Source: Mollicutes bacterium (GTDB lineage: Bacteria > Bacillota_I > Bacilli_A > RF39 > UBA660). Taken from it: a DNA stretch of 18,515 nt. The stretch covers positions 1 through 18,515 of the forward strand of contig PWIL01000151.1 in the NCBI GenBank assembly GCA_003560455.1. The letters run 5' to 3'. Position 1 is the stretch's first letter; the number at the start of each line of letters is the position of its first letter. Below are positions 1-8,485 of this stretch, piece after piece. A program made the position numbers and the translations under genes. Under the pieces are notes generated by a model, which was not told where the DNA came from, made no database searches, and saw only the letters and a list, made by a program, of their open reading frames with translations.

Positions 1-48
1 AAATAATGATGCTTGTTTTTTTCATGTTTATCTTACTTTAAATATATC

Positions 49-1014
49 ATGAATATAAAAATATATGAAACAACCCCTTTTATTTGTCTAAAAAGTCATT
101 TTTCGCTATTATATCAAGTTTATGGGAAAGAAAATGGTGAAACAATTAAGGGCAATTGTGGTAATTTAGTTTATTTAATTAGTACAGAATTAGCTGCTTT
201 AGAGGAAATTAGCAAATTATGTGGAGAAGAAAAAAAAGGCGATAAAGATAAAGTTGATTCAAAACCTTTAATTTCCGTTAGTGATTTACAACGTTTGAAA
301 AAATGGGAAGCAGTTATTTTACATGGTCGCCTTATGCCATATAAGACAAAATTGACGCCTAATTTTAAAATTGATTGGGGTCAAGAAACGGTTAAAGCTG
401 AATATATAGTTCGCCCGAAAAATTCAATTGCTGTTTTTGATATTAAAAAATTTGTTGAAGAAAAAAGAAAAAATCTTTTTGCCGAGGCTAATAAATCTTT
501 AGAAAAAAAACAACCAGGGATACAACAAGGCCCCCAAAGACCAACTAGTATACAACAAGGACAGTCAACGCAAAAACCACCAAATAAGGGTGTTGATTTG
601 GATGCTTTGATTCAAAGAATGGATGAAAAAATAGCTGAACTTGAAAAAGAAGAAGCGGAAAAAAGGAAAAAAACAATAACGGGTAGTGACCGTAATTTAA
701 AACCAGAAGAAAAAGTTCAAAGAAATGCTGAAAATTTTATGGATTTAGATAATTTAGAAGATATTGATGATGAAATAGAAGAAGCAATTTCTGAACCAAA
801 GATTGAAGAAAATCAAAAAGAAGAAAAATTCTCTGAACCAAAGGTTGAATTTGATAAAGATGCAAAAAAAGATGTGAATGTTCAAAAAGAACCAAAAAAG
901 AAAGAAGATAAAAAACAATCTGATTTTGAAAAAAATGAAGAAAATATCAAAACGAAAAAGACTGAATTTGTAACTGATGATCAATTTTTTGACGATTTCT
1001 TTGGTGATGATTAA
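49..1014 (+). pseudogene. VirD4/TraG-type conjugation coupling protein, C-terminal fragment
   Basis: Full-length relatives are membrane-bound hexameric ATPases that feed the DNA-relaxase complex into the secretion channel during conjugation. Only the C-terminal third is here. From about residue 15 of the ATG-49 product the sequence follows the family pattern: YGKENGETIKGNCGN, then ISTELAALEEISKLCGE, then PLISVSDLQRLKK, then a basic-acidic tail starting DLDALIQRMDEKIAELEKEE as in the clostridial CD1115-like subgroup. The Walker A and B ATPase region is absent. All three forward frames are closed just upstream (TAA at 4-6, TAA at 38-40, TGA at 50-52), so it cannot simply run in from outside the window. 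An in-frame TTG at 13 is also possible; neither start has a good ribosome site. The last 130 residues are low-complexity Lys/Glu with two SEPK(I/V)E units. Family assignment is by remembered motifs; calling it a remnant is inference, since the upstream DNA is not visible. Confidence 0.6.
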
Positions 1015-1045
1015 ATAAAATTATAGAAAGAAGGTTAGATGTGAA

Positions 1046-1681
1046 ATGTTAAAAGATAAAATTAAAGGTATTAACAAATGGATTGAGGAAAATCCTAATA
1101 TTAGTGATCCAAATCTTTATGAAATGACAGAATTATATATTGAAATTGGTAAAGAAGCTTATGCCCAAAATGTAGCTGATACGGAAAACAAATATCCAAT
1201 CGATGAAGATTTACAAACTGCATATGAAGGAATGAGTCAGATGAGTGCGTTACGGAAACTAGATTTTCTTAGTTTGCGGGATAATCAAAATGAGTTAGTA
1301 ACAATTGATGATCCAATTATTTCGCTGTTAGATGAATTATCGATGCGTGCTCAAATTGGTGAATATCAGCCATTAAATGATCAACCGAAAGCACAGTTTC
1401 TCAAAGAAAACTTGTTAAAAAAATTGTTATCAGTTGGTTTGCATATTCGACAATTAGAAAGAGATAATAGTGATGCTTTTTATGATAATGTTGAAGAAAT
1501 GGCAGAATTAGAAACAATTTATCGAATTTATATGGAAAAATTTGAAAAAATGAATTATCGTTCAGGTGATTTAGAGGGAAAACCGCAATTTGGTTATGAA
1601 ATGGAGCCAGTAATGGAAATGATTCGGCAAAAATATAAACCATTCGACCTCGATGAAGAAACATTATCAAAAATGAGATAA
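1046..1681 (+). CDS. Unknown protein, 211 aa, next to the coupling-protein fragment
   Basis: I do not recognise this protein. It is acidic, soluble and probably all-helical, with no signal peptide or membrane segment. The ATG at 1046 sits about 11 bases after AGAAAGAAGG (1025-1034), a usable ribosome site. It follows the coupling-protein fragment by 31 bases with no promoter visible between them, so the two are probably co-transcribed and this may be a cargo or accessory gene of the same conjugative element. The gene ends directly in a hairpin terminator. Codon use and AT content resemble those of the neighbours. The reading frame is convincing; the function is open. Confidence 0.75.
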   Translation: MLKDKIKGINKWIEENPNISDPNLYEMTELYIEIGKEAYAQNVADTENKYPIDEDLQTAYEGMSQMSALRKLDFLSLRDNQNELVTIDDPIISLLDELSMRAQIGEYQPLNDQPKAQFLKENLLKKLLSVGLHIRQLERDNSDAFYDNVEEMAELETIYRIYMEKFEKMNYRSGDLEGKPQFGYEMEPVMEMIRQKYKPFDLDEETLSKMR

Positions 1682-1705
1682 AAGAGTAAAAAACTCTTTT
1701 TTTTT
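1681..1705 (+). terminator. Rho-independent terminator after the first two genes
   Basis: The stem AAAGAGT (1681-1687) pairs with ACTCTTT (1693-1699) around an AAAAA loop and is followed by a T-run to 1705. It overlaps the last base of the TAA stop and separates the conjugation remnant from the rmuC unit. Confidence 0.8.
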
Positions 1706-1718
1706 GTTAATAGTTTGT

Positions 1719-1747
1719 TTGAAAATCTATTGTAAAAGTGATATACT
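1719..1747 (+). promoter_or_regulatory. Promoter of rmuC
   Basis: A -35 TTGAAA (1719-1724) and a -10 TATACT (1742-1747) are separated by exactly 17 bases. The pair lies between the preceding terminator and the rmuC ribosome site, which fits a vegetative sigma-A-type promoter for the three-gene unit. Confidence 0.75.
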
Positions 1748-1763
1748 GAAGAGAGGAAAAATT

Positions 1764-2837
1764 ATGGAAATTATTTTATTGAGTATTATAATTATTGTTT
1801 TAATTACCATTTTATTAATTGTTTTATTAAGAAAAAACAATAACAATGATATGGTTGAAAGAATGGGAAAACTAGAAACGGGGCTGATTAAAGAATTTGC
1901 TGATTTTCGGAGTAATTTTTCGCGTGATTTAAGCAAAGATTTTGATAAATTAAATGAAAAAATTGATTATCGTTTAAATTACATTAATGAACGTGTTCAG
2001 CAACGTTTAGATAGTAATTTTGCTGAAACTAATAAAACTTTCTCATCAATTTTAGAGCGGTTAAGCAAAATTGATGAAGCACAGAAAAAAATAGACAGCT
2101 TATCAACTAATATTGTTTCTTTGCAGGATGTATTAACGGATAAAAAAGCGCGTGGTACTTTTGGTGAAATTAATTTAAAAAATATTATGGCTAGTGTGTT
2201 TGGTGAAAAAAATGATCAAATTTATCAAATGCAATATACTTTTAATAACAACAAAGTTGTTGATTGTGTATTATTTGCGCCATCTCCATTAGGAATTGTG
2301 GCAATTGATTCAAAGTTTCCTTTGGAAAACTATCGTAAAATGGTTGAAAGTAAAGGCGACGAAAAGAAAGAATTACAGAAAAAATTTAAAAATGATTTAA
2401 AAACACATATTGATGCAATTGCTAGCAAATATATTATTACTAATGAAACCTCTGACCAAGCGATTATGTTTATTCCAGCAGAAGCCATTTATGCCGAAAT
2501 GTATGCTTATCATGAAGATATAGTTGAATATGCTTATAAAAAAAGAGTTTGGGTTGCATCACCAACAACACTAATGAGTACTTTAACAACAGTCCAAATT
2601 GTTTTAAAAAATATTGAACGTGATAAATATGCGAATATTATATATCAGGAATTAAATATTTTAGATGCTGAGTTTAAAAGATATAAAGAACGTTGGGATA
2701 AATTATCAAGAAGCATTGATTCGGTTACGCGAGATGTTAAAGAAATTCATACAACCACCGATAAAATAACTAAAAAATTTGATTCAATTAGTCGGGTAGA
2801 GATTGAAAAACCTTTGAAAGGAGAAGAAAATGACTAA
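1764..2837 (+). CDS. rmuC: RmuC-family protein (DNA recombination limiting factor)
   Basis: RmuC proteins are membrane-anchored, coiled-coil proteins with a restriction-nuclease-like fold, linked genetically in E. coli to limiting inversion at short inverted repeats; the exact activity is not settled. Here residues 1-24 form an N-terminal membrane anchor, residues 30-125 are coiled-coil-like, and the family core follows: KKARGTFGEINLKNIM, then VVDCVLFAPSP, then GIVAIDSKFPLENYRKM. The length of 357 aa is near the family norm. The ATG at 1764 is chosen because GAAGAGAGG (1748-1756) lies at proper spacing; a further-upstream TTG at 1704 would place the promoter inside the gene. The end overlaps the next gene by 8 bases, so they are likely translationally coupled. 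Confidence 0.9.
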   Translation: MEIILLSIIIIVLITILLIVLLRKNNNNDMVERMGKLETGLIKEFADFRSNFSRDLSKDFDKLNEKIDYRLNYINERVQQRLDSNFAETNKTFSSILERLSKIDEAQKKIDSLSTNIVSLQDVLTDKKARGTFGEINLKNIMASVFGEKNDQIYQMQYTFNNNKVVDCVLFAPSPLGIVAIDSKFPLENYRKMVESKGDEKKELQKKFKNDLKTHIDAIASKYIITNETSDQAIMFIPAEAIYAEMYAYHEDIVEYAYKKRVWVASPTTLMSTLTTVQIVLKNIERDKYANIIYQELNILDAEFKRYKERWDKLSRSIDSVTRDVKEIHTTTDKITKKFDSISRVEIEKPLKGEEND

Positions 2838-3132
2838 AAATGAAAAGGAAATGACCGAGCGAGAAAGAGTTCTCAAATTAAAAGAACAATTATTAGAATT
2901 AAGAAGAATGCAAGAAAAAGAAGATGATAAAGTTGAATTAATGGGTGTTAGTGATAAAATTGTTGATCAAAAGGCTAATGTCAAAACATTAGGAACCCAC
3001 CCTAGTGCTGGCCGTTATGGAAAATCATTAGAAGGCGAAGAACGTGGCTTTTCAAATATTTGGGTTTTAGCAATTATTTTGGTCATGTTTCAACTGGCCT
3101 TTATTGCGACTTTATATTTTTTGTTCCGTTAA
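2830..3132 (+). CDS. Small tail-anchored membrane protein, unknown function
   Basis: A 100-residue protein I do not recognise. Residues 1-40 are highly charged and helical. Residues 41-75 are probably loose, with a Gly/Ser-containing stretch GTHPSAGRYGKS. Residues 76-99 form one C-terminal transmembrane helix ending in FLFR. That is the layout of a tail-anchored or C-terminally anchored protein with a cytoplasmic head. The ATG at 2830 follows AAAGGAG (2817-2823) and overlaps the end of rmuC; the next gene follows after 15 bases. It is therefore in one operon with RmuC, itself a membrane-anchored coiled-coil protein, and a physical link is possible but not shown. Confidence 0.8.
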   Translation: MTKNEKEMTERERVLKLKEQLLELRRMQEKEDDKVELMGVSDKIVDQKANVKTLGTHPSAGRYGKSLEGEERGFSNIWVLAIILVMFQLAFIATLYFLFR

Positions 3133-3147
3133 TTTAGGAGGAATAAA

Positions 3148-4335
3148 GTGTCAAAAAAATTACTTAAACAATTAACCGGGCCATATATTTTAACTGAAAA
3201 AAATCCGGAGATATCTTTATCGATAGTTATTCCTACTTTGGAAGAAGCGCAAAATATTGCCATTTTATTGGAACGATTGTTAATTTTATTAGATAAAAAA
3301 TTACCTAATGATTATGAAATTATCGTTGTTGATGATGATAGTCAGGATCAGACATGGCAGAAGGTTCTAGATTTTGAAAAAGAACGAGACAATATTAAAG
3401 TTATTCGAAGAGAAAAAGAAAAAGGATTAGCAACAGCGGTAATGCGCGGTTGGCAGATATCTAGAGGTAAATATTTAGCGGTGATGGATGGTGATTTACA
3501 ACATCCATTAGAACCATTACTTGAAATGTTAGATTTAATTGAAAAAAATGATTTAGTAGTTGCGACCCGTTGTGCTAAAGGTGGCGGTTATGACAACTTG
3601 TGTTTTAAGCGAAAAACTATTTCTAAAGTTGCTCGGATAATCGGCAGTTTTGTCCTGCCCAAAATTGTTAAGCGTGTTTCTGATCCAATGAGTGGTTATT
3701 TTATGTTGAAACGTTCAGTCATTGAAAATATTGAAATGAAACCTATTGGCTATAAGATATTGTTGGAAGTTATTGCGCGTGGTAGGATTAAAAAGATTAC
3801 CGAAGTTGGTTACCGATTTGATGTAAGAGTTGGTGGTAAAAGTAAAATTAATAATAAGCAATATTTACAATATGTTTGGCATTTATTAAAACTACAAGTT
3901 GCATCCTGGCCGATATTACGTTTAAAAAAATGGATTGCTGTTGGGTTAACTGGTTTTGCGGTCGATATGTTTGCATTTTTTATTTTACTGACCTTTTTTG
4001 ATTTTCATGTAGCGATTAGTGCTTTTTTATCAGCTGAAATAGCAATTATCAATAATTTCTTTTGGAATGATCGTTGGACGTTTGGTGATTTAGCAAAAAA
4101 AACTCCGGGATTATATCGTAAAGGAATGCGCTTTTGGAAGTTTAATTTAATTTGTTTAAGCGGGTTATTGTTGCATACGCTTATTTTAAGTTGGATGGTT
4201 CAATCACAAGGTCTGGATCCTTATTTTGCCAAGGTATTAACTATTATTATCGTGTCAATTTGGAATATAATATTGAATTTTCGTTATAGTTGGGATGTGC
4301 CATCACAACAAGAAGAAATTAATCAAAAAGATTAA
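3148..4335 (+). CDS. Polyprenyl-phosphate glycosyltransferase (DPM1-like GT2) fused to GtrA membrane domain
   Basis: Residues 1-255 are a family 2 glycosyltransferase of the dolichol-phosphate-mannose synthase type. The nucleotide-binding motif VVDDDSQDQTW is at residues 60-70 and the metal-binding DGDLQHP at 114-120, with the acceptor-side VSDPMSGYFMLKR around 177-189. Residues 258-385 are a GtrA domain with about four membrane helices and the family signature NNFFWNDRWTF (302-312). Such proteins move a sugar from a nucleotide sugar to undecaprenyl phosphate, and the GtrA part is thought to help flip the lipid-linked sugar for decoration of wall polymers or glycolipids. The sugar cannot be told from sequence. 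GTG start with TAGGAGG (3135-3141) upstream. It is the last gene of the rmuC unit. Confidence 0.9.
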   Translation: MSKKLLKQLTGPYILTEKNPEISLSIVIPTLEEAQNIAILLERLLILLDKKLPNDYEIIVVDDDSQDQTWQKVLDFEKERDNIKVIRREKEKGLATAVMRGWQISRGKYLAVMDGDLQHPLEPLLEMLDLIEKNDLVVATRCAKGGGYDNLCFKRKTISKVARIIGSFVLPKIVKRVSDPMSGYFMLKRSVIENIEMKPIGYKILLEVIARGRIKKITEVGYRFDVRVGGKSKINNKQYLQYVWHLLKLQVASWPILRLKKWIAVGLTGFAVDMFAFFILLTFFDFHVAISAFLSAEIAIINNFFWNDRWTFGDLAKKTPGLYRKGMRFWKFNLICLSGLLLHTLILSWMVQSQGLDPYFAKVLTIIIVSIWNIILNFRYSWDVPSQQEEINQKD

Positions 4336-4343
4336 TTTTTTTT
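4316..4343 (+). terminator. Terminator overlapping the end of the glycosyltransferase gene
   Basis: AAATTAATC (4316-4324) pairs with GATTAATTT (4330-4338) around AAAAA, a nine-pair AT-rich stem followed by Ts to 4343. The left arm is inside the last codons of the glycosyltransferase gene. It separates that unit from rnr. Confidence 0.65.
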
Positions 4344-4374
4344 AATTGGACTATATTTTAGATAGGAATTCCTT

Positions 4375-4380
4375 TATAAT
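4375..4380 (+). promoter_or_regulatory. -10 element of the rnr-smpB promoter
   Basis: A perfect TATAAT lies 17 bases before the rnr ATG. The -35 at normal spacing is poor (TATATT, 4352-4357); TTGGAC at 4346-4351 would be 23 bases away, too far. Placed after the terminator at 4316-4343, it is the only candidate to start the rnr transcript. Confidence 0.5.
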
Positions 4381-4396
4381 AAAGATGAGGTGTTAC

Positions 4397-6499
4397 ATGA
4401 AAGAACAAATTTTAGATTATTTAGATGAAAGCAAAAAGGCCGTTAGTTTTTCTGATTTGAAAAATACATTGCAAATTAATAATAAAAAAGAATTAAAAAT
4501 TTTAAGTGATGTTTTAAATGAGTTAGAAGAAGATTTTTTGGTATATAAAACTAAAAAAGAAAAATATATGTTATTTACTGAATCGCATTTAAAAAAAGGT
4601 CGCTTAATCGGCCATAAAAGGGGATTTGGATTTGTGGTGGTTGATGGTGAGGATGATGTTTTTGTTAGTGAAAAAAATTTAAATGGGGCGATTCATGATG
4701 ATGAAGTTATTTTAGAAATATTAGGTGGAGGTGGTCGACTAGAAGGTCGAGTATTAAAAGTAGTTAAGCGAAATTTAAAACAAGTAGTTGGTGATTTTTA
4801 TTTTCGTCGTGGAAAGGGTCGAGTTTTGTTAGATGATGATAAAGTTAATTTAACAATTATTATTGATTCAGATAAGATAATGGGCGCTGTTAATGGTAGT
4901 AAGGTTTTAGTTAAAATTGCTAAAAAAATAAAAAATAATTATTATCATGGTGAAATAATTAGAGTTTTAGGTCATAAAAATGATCCGGGAGTTGATGTTT
5001 TAGCAATTGTTTATAAATATAATTTAGAAGATGTTTTTTCAGATAAAACAATGAAGGAAGTTAATCAAGTTGCAAGCCAAGTAACGGAAAGTGAAATAAA
5101 AAATCGACGTGATTTACGGGATAAAATGATTTTTACGATTGATGGTGACGATACCAAAGATATTGATGATGCTTTATCTTTGGAAGTTTTAAAAAATGGT
5201 AATTATTTATTAGGAGTACATATCGCTGATGTTAGTTATTATGTAAGTGAAAATAGCGCTATTGAAGAAGATGCCTTTAAAAGAGCAACAAGTTTATATT
5301 TAGCAGATCGGGTTATCCCCATGCTCCCCCATAAATTATCGAATGGCATATGCTCTTTAAATCCGAAAGTCGATCGTTTAGCAATGAGTTGTGTCATGGA
5401 AATTGATCAAAATGGTAAAGTAGTTGATTATGAAATTTTTGAAAGTGTTATTAGATCACAAATGCAAATGACTTATAATAAGGTTAATGCTATTTTAGAA
5501 GAAAATAAAAGTGTTTTAGAATATCAATCGTTTGTTGAAACATTGAAATCAATGAATAAATTAGCAAAGATATTAAGAAAAAAGAAAGAGAGAAGGGGCT
5601 ATATCGATTTTGCAATTGATGAAGCAAAGATAATTGTGAATGAGCAAGGTGAAGCTATTGATGTTAAATTGCGTGAACAAAAAACTGGTGAAAAATTAAT
5701 TGAAGATTTTATGATTGCGGCTAATGAAACAGTGGCCGAAGCAATTTTTCATTTGCAATTACCGTTTATTTACCGAGTTCATGGAAAACCAGAACCAGAA
5801 AAAATTACTAATTTTCTTAATTTTGCGAGAATTTTAGGATATAATGTTAATGTTCCAAGAAATATTAAAAACTTTAAATCAAGTGATATGCAAGAGATTT
5901 TAAATCAATTAGATAATAAAAAAGAATTTCCAATATTTTCGCGTTTATTATTAAGAAGTATGCAAAAAGCAGTGTATGATCCAGAAAATATCGGTCATTT
6001 TGGTTTAGCCAGTCAATGTTATACACATTTTACTTCACCGATTAGGCGTTATCCTGATTTAACTGTTCATCGTTTATTACGAAAATATTTATTTAAAAAA
6101 GAGATAAGTAAAAAAGTAATTGCTCAATCACAAAAACAGTTATTATTAATTGCGGACCAATCATCACATAAAGAAAGAGCGGCGCTTGAGTGTGAAAGAG
6201 AAGTAACTGATATGAAAAAAGCTGAGTATATGATGAATCATATTGGTGAAGAGTATCAGGGAATCATTAGTAGTGTAATGAGCTTTGGTTTATTTGTTGA
6301 AATTGATAAAGGGATTGAAGGATTAATTCGGATTGATGATTTAGACGATGATTATTATTATTTTGAAGAAAGTAGTTTTTCATTACGTGGTCGTGGAAAA
6401 AAGAAAATATATCGTTTAGGAGATGAGATTAAAGTAGTTGTTAAAAGCGCTTCTAAAGAGGCCAAAACAATTGATTTTGTAGTTGCTAAGGAGGATTAA
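4397..6499 (+). CDS. rnr: Ribonuclease R (3'-5' exoribonuclease)
   Basis: RNase R is a processive hydrolytic 3'-5' exonuclease that unwinds and degrades structured RNA and removes the faulty mRNA during trans-translation. From this start (700 aa, slightly short for the family) the domains are: an N-terminal winged helix (about 1-60), cold-shock OB folds ([20 protein letters not shown] at about 69-88, then a second), the RNB catalytic domain with metal-binding motif [14 protein letters not shown] (about 247-260), [17 protein letters not shown] near its end, and a C-terminal S1 domain (about 620-698). The ATG at 4397 follows GATGAGG; in-frame starts further upstream overlap the promoter. smpB follows with its ribosome site inside the end of rnr, and ssrA comes next, the classic grouping of the ribosome-rescue machinery. 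Confidence 0.95.
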   Translation: MKEQILDYLDESKKAVSFSDLKNTLQINNKKELKILSDVLNELEEDFLVYKTKKEKYMLFTESHLKKGRLIGHKRGFGFVVVDGEDDVFVSEKNLNGAIHDDEVILEILGGGGRLEGRVLKVVKRNLKQVVGDFYFRRGKGRVLLDDDKVNLTIIIDSDKIMGAVNGSKVLVKIAKKIKNNYYHGEIIRVLGHKNDPGVDVLAIVYKYNLEDVFSDKTMKEVNQVASQVTESEIKNRRDLRDKMIFTIDGDDTKDIDDALSLEVLKNGNYLLGVHIADVSYYVSENSAIEEDAFKRATSLYLADRVIPMLPHKLSNGICSLNPKVDRLAMSCVMEIDQNGKVVDYEIFESVIRSQMQMTYNKVNAILEENKSVLEYQSFVETLKSMNKLAKILRKKKERRGYIDFAIDEAKIIVNEQGEAIDVKLREQKTGEKLIEDFMIAANETVAEAIFHLQLPFIYRVHGKPEPEKITNFLNFARILGYNVNVPRNIKNFKSSDMQEILNQLDNKKEFPIFSRLLLRSMQKAVYDPENIGHFGLASQCYTHFTSPIRRYPDLTVHRLLRKYLFKKEISKKVIAQSQKQLLLIADQSSHKERAALECEREVTDMKKAEYMMNHIGEEYQGIISSVMSFGLFVEIDKGIEGLIRIDDLDDDYYYFEESSFSLRGRGKKKIYRLGDEIKVVVKSASKEAKTIDFVVAKED

Positions 6500-6500
6500 A

Positions 6501-6953
6501 ATGGAAATAAAAAACAGAAAAGCTTATTTTGATTATGAAATAATTGATTCTTTTGAATGCGGGATTGTTTTGGTTGGCACGGAAATTAAATCAATTCGGC
6601 TTGGTAATGTTAATATTAAAGATAGTTATGGTTTAATTAAAAACGGTGAGTTGTTCTTATTAAATATGCATATTGCACCTTATGAAAAGGGGAATATTTT
6701 TAATCATGAAGAAACAAGAACTAGAAAATTACTAATGCATAAAAAAGAAATTTCGAAATTAACAAGCAATGTCAAAGAAAATAATTATACTTTAATTCCT
6801 TTGAAATTATATTTTAAGGGGAATAAAGTTAAAGTTTTATTAGGAATGGCTAGAGGAAAAAAGCAATTTGATAAACGGCAAGCATTGAAAGAGGCGGATA
6901 TTAAAAAACAAATTGATAAAGATGTTCGTGATTTTGAAAAAAGCAATTTTTAA
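6501..6953 (+). CDS. smpB: SsrA-binding protein SmpB
   Basis: SmpB binds the tRNA-like end of tmRNA, carries it to ribosomes stalled on truncated mRNA and mimics the missing codon-anticodon contact with its C-terminal tail. The 150-residue product has the family hallmarks: [11 protein letters not shown] near residues 23-33, [12 protein letters not shown] (about 50-61), [16 protein letters not shown] (about 69-84), and the basic tail with [17 protein letters not shown]. The ATG at 6501 is set by a perfect AAGGAGG at 6488-6494 inside the end of rnr. The tmRNA gene starts 41 bases after the stop. Confidence 0.97.
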   Translation: MEIKNRKAYFDYEIIDSFECGIVLVGTEIKSIRLGNVNIKDSYGLIKNGELFLLNMHIAPYEKGNIFNHEETRTRKLLMHKKEISKLTSNVKENNYTLIPLKLYFKGNKVKVLLGMARGKKQFDKRQALKEADIKKQIDKDVRDFEKSNF

Positions 6954-6957
6954 TGAT

Positions 6958-6986
6958 TTTACAAGAAATAAAAAAAATGTTATAAT
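6958..6986 (+). promoter_or_regulatory. Strong extended -10 promoter of ssrA
   Basis: -35 TTTACA (6958-6963), 17-base spacer, TG at 6978-6979 and -10 TATAAT (6981-6986). It lies right after the smpB stop, so tmRNA can be made independently and in large amount. Transcription would start about at the first G of mature tmRNA. Confidence 0.85.
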
Positions 6987-6994
6987 TCATCCAC

Positions 6995-7376
6995 GGGGTT
7001 GCTTTGGCTTCGACGGAAATATTAAGAAATTAGATGGCAAGTCGTTAAGCGCGTTAAGTTTACCAGAAAAATAACTGGCAAAAATGTTTTAGCAAGTGTT
7101 TTTGGTTCTCAACCAAACTATGGGGTGGCTTACGCCTAACTGTAGTGTTATAAACACTACTTCTCTAGATCTTTTCTCTTGAGATCTAAAAGAAGTTCGA
7201 TTAAAAGAGATATATTATTATTTTGCTTATGGATAATAATGAATAATAATAAGCTACTAATTAAGTAGTTTGTTAGTTAATTCTACTTACTTAGGAAATT
7301 TGATAACTAACTAAACTTGTAGAAATCTAATTGTCTTTATTTTCGGACAGGGGTTCAATTCCCCTCAACTCCACCA
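6995..7376 (+). ncRNA. ssrA: tmRNA (transfer-messenger RNA)
   Basis: tmRNA rescues stalled ribosomes and appends a degradation tag. The 5' end GGGGTTG (6995-7001) pairs with CAACTCC (7366-7372) to form the acceptor stem. The conserved GGCTTCGACGG is at 7006-7016. The T-arm is AGGGG-TTCAATT-CCCCT (7349-7365). Discriminator A and CCA (7374-7376) are encoded. The tag reading frame opens at GGC (7077-7079) after AATAACT and ends with TAA at 7137-7139. It encodes GKNVLASVFGSQPNYGVAYA, to which the charged Ala is added first; the hydrophobic AYA end fits a protease degron, as in ALAA or AFA tags elsewhere. The region 7140-7345 holds the pseudoknots. It is the one-piece form, about 382 nt. Mature ends are inferred from pairing. 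Confidence 0.97.
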
Positions 7377-7390
7377 AATGATTTTTAAAA

Positions 7391-7419
7391 CTTATAAATT
7401 ATTTTTTATAGGTTTTTTT
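7391..7419 (+). terminator. Terminator after tmRNA
   Basis: CTTATAAA (7391-7398) pairs with TTTTATAGG's TTTTATAG/G arm (7405-7412, including one G-T pair) around a six-base loop and is followed by seven Ts (7413-7419), 15 bases after the tmRNA CCA. Confidence 0.6.
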
Positions 7420-7466
7420 AATGAAGAAAAATTATTATTTATTTTAGAGTTGATTTTTAAAATTAA

Positions 7467-7475
7467 TGTTATAAT
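7467..7475 (+). promoter_or_regulatory. Extended -10 promoter of the ankyrin gene
   Basis: TGTTATAAT, identical to the ssrA extended -10. No good -35 at normal spacing (TTGATT at 7450-7455 leaves only 14 bases). It lies just before the ribosome site AAGGAAGG (7481-7488). Confidence 0.6.
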
Positions 7476-7497
7476 AATAAAAGGAAGGGATGGAAAT

Positions 7498-8400
7498 ATG
7501 CATATTATAATAATTGAAAGAATTATGGATATTATTCAAAAAGTTCAATATTTACCTGGAAATGATCTAAATAAAACCGAAGACGAAAAGGCAGATCAAC
7601 TAATTGCTAAATATTTTGGTTATATTATTCTTCTTTTTGTGATTATGATGGCGGTTGGAAGTTATGGGTATGCACAAGAAATTAATTTCACTAAGGAAAG
7701 TTATGTAATAACAGTTGCGTTATTTTTTTTGTTTTTTGCTTTATTATATTTTCGCTTTGGCCTTTATTATCCATTAACATTAGTTGGTAGTTTTATAATG
7801 GAAATTTTAAATATGTTAGCGTTTTTCTTTTTAATTTGGCATGGCATTGGAATTGCGGTATTTTTATTAGAGGGAAGAAATTTTGTTGAATATAGTGATA
7901 ACATTATTTTATTATTTGTTCTATTAATCTTAGCCGGATCATTTCTTTTTGCTTATCGAAGATATCGACATGAAATTATTGAATATTTTGCTAAAATTGA
8001 TAAATGCCCAGATACGTTATTAAACGCATTTAGATTTGCAATTATTGATGCAAATGAAAAACGAATTTATGATTTATTAGCAAAAGGAATAGATGTTAAT
8101 CATGTTTTTCTTGATGATAAAACACCATTAACTTTTGCAATAGAGGAAGATAGAAATGAAATGGTTCAGCTATTAATAAAAGAAAAAGCAGATGTTAATT
8201 ATCAAAATAAACAAGGTCAAACGCCATTGATGTTGGCAGTTTTAAAACAAAATATTCGGATATTAAATTTGTTGTTAGATAATGACGCTGATTATTTAAA
8301 AAAAGATAAACAAAAAATGACAGCATTGAATTATGCTGAAAAAATTAAGAATTATGAATTGCGAAAAGTTGTCAGAACTAGAATGCCCAGTGAAGATTAA
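7498..8400 (+). CDS. Membrane-anchored ankyrin-repeat protein
   Basis: A 300-residue protein with about four or five hydrophobic segments (roughly 40-58, 69-86, 91-124 which may be two helices, and 136-153), then a basic stretch AYRRYRH and a cytoplasmic ankyrin domain from about 176 to 295. The repeats are recognisable from DVNHVFLDDKTPLTFAI, ADVNYQNKQGQTPLMLAV and ADYLKKDKQKMTALNYA, each at the expected spacing of about 33. Ankyrin repeats bind proteins; the partner is unknown. The ATG at 7498 is chosen because AAGGAAGG (7481-7488) precedes it; the frame is open back to 7378, but that part covers the tmRNA terminator and the promoter. It is a single-gene unit with its own promoter and terminator. 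Confidence 0.85.
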   Translation: MHIIIIERIMDIIQKVQYLPGNDLNKTEDEKADQLIAKYFGYIILLFVIMMAVGSYGYAQEINFTKESYVITVALFFLFFALLYFRFGLYYPLTLVGSFIMEILNMLAFFFLIWHGIGIAVFLLEGRNFVEYSDNIILLFVLLILAGSFLFAYRRYRHEIIEYFAKIDKCPDTLLNAFRFAIIDANEKRIYDLLAKGIDVNHVFLDDKTPLTFAIEEDRNEMVQLLIKEKADVNYQNKQGQTPLMLAVLKQNIRILNLLLDNDADYLKKDKQKMTALNYAEKIKNYELRKVVRTRMPSED

Positions 8401-8407
8401 AAAAATT

Positions 8408-8438
8408 AGAGCTATTACTATTTAATAGTTCTTTTTTT
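8408..8438 (+). terminator. Terminator after the ankyrin gene
   Basis: AGAGCTATT (8408-8416) pairs with AATAGTTCT (8424-8432) with one G-T pair, seven-base loop, followed by Ts to 8438. Confidence 0.85.
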
Positions 8439-8447
8439 ATGAAAATA

Positions 8448-8456
8448 TGTTAAAAT
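8448..8456 (+). promoter_or_regulatory. Possible extended -10 promoter of the leucine-rich-repeat gene
   Basis: TGTTAAAAT differs by one base from the TGTTATAAT seen before several other genes. There is no clear -35; that position overlaps the preceding terminator. Confidence 0.4.
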
Positions 8457-8485
8457 AAAACCTAATATTAATCTTTGGGGGAAAA

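Noticed and set aside
513..559. Short repeat TACAACAAGG in the first gene
   Set aside because: Two imperfect copies in a Gln/Pro-rich linker; ordinary low-complexity coding sequence and not a regulatory or CRISPR repeat.
754..984. Minus-strand open frame over the Lys/Glu tail of the first gene
   Set aside because: The Phe/Ile-rich product is simply the complement of a Lys/Glu-rich coding stretch; no ribosome site or promoter.
1401..1670. Minus-strand open frame opposite the second gene
   Set aside because: Lies wholly opposite a better supported gene with no start signals; shadow of AT-rich coding DNA.
4346..4351. TTGGAC as the rnr -35 box
   Set aside because: 23 bases from TATAAT at 4375, outside the usual 16-18.
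7355..7376. Integration (att) site at the 3' end of ssrA
   Set aside because: A common target in other genomes, but I see no integrase and no obvious second copy of the ssrA 3' end in the window.
7378..7497. Longer N-terminus for the ankyrin protein
   Set aside because: It would begin two bases after tmRNA and be translated through the tmRNA terminator and the gene's own promoter.
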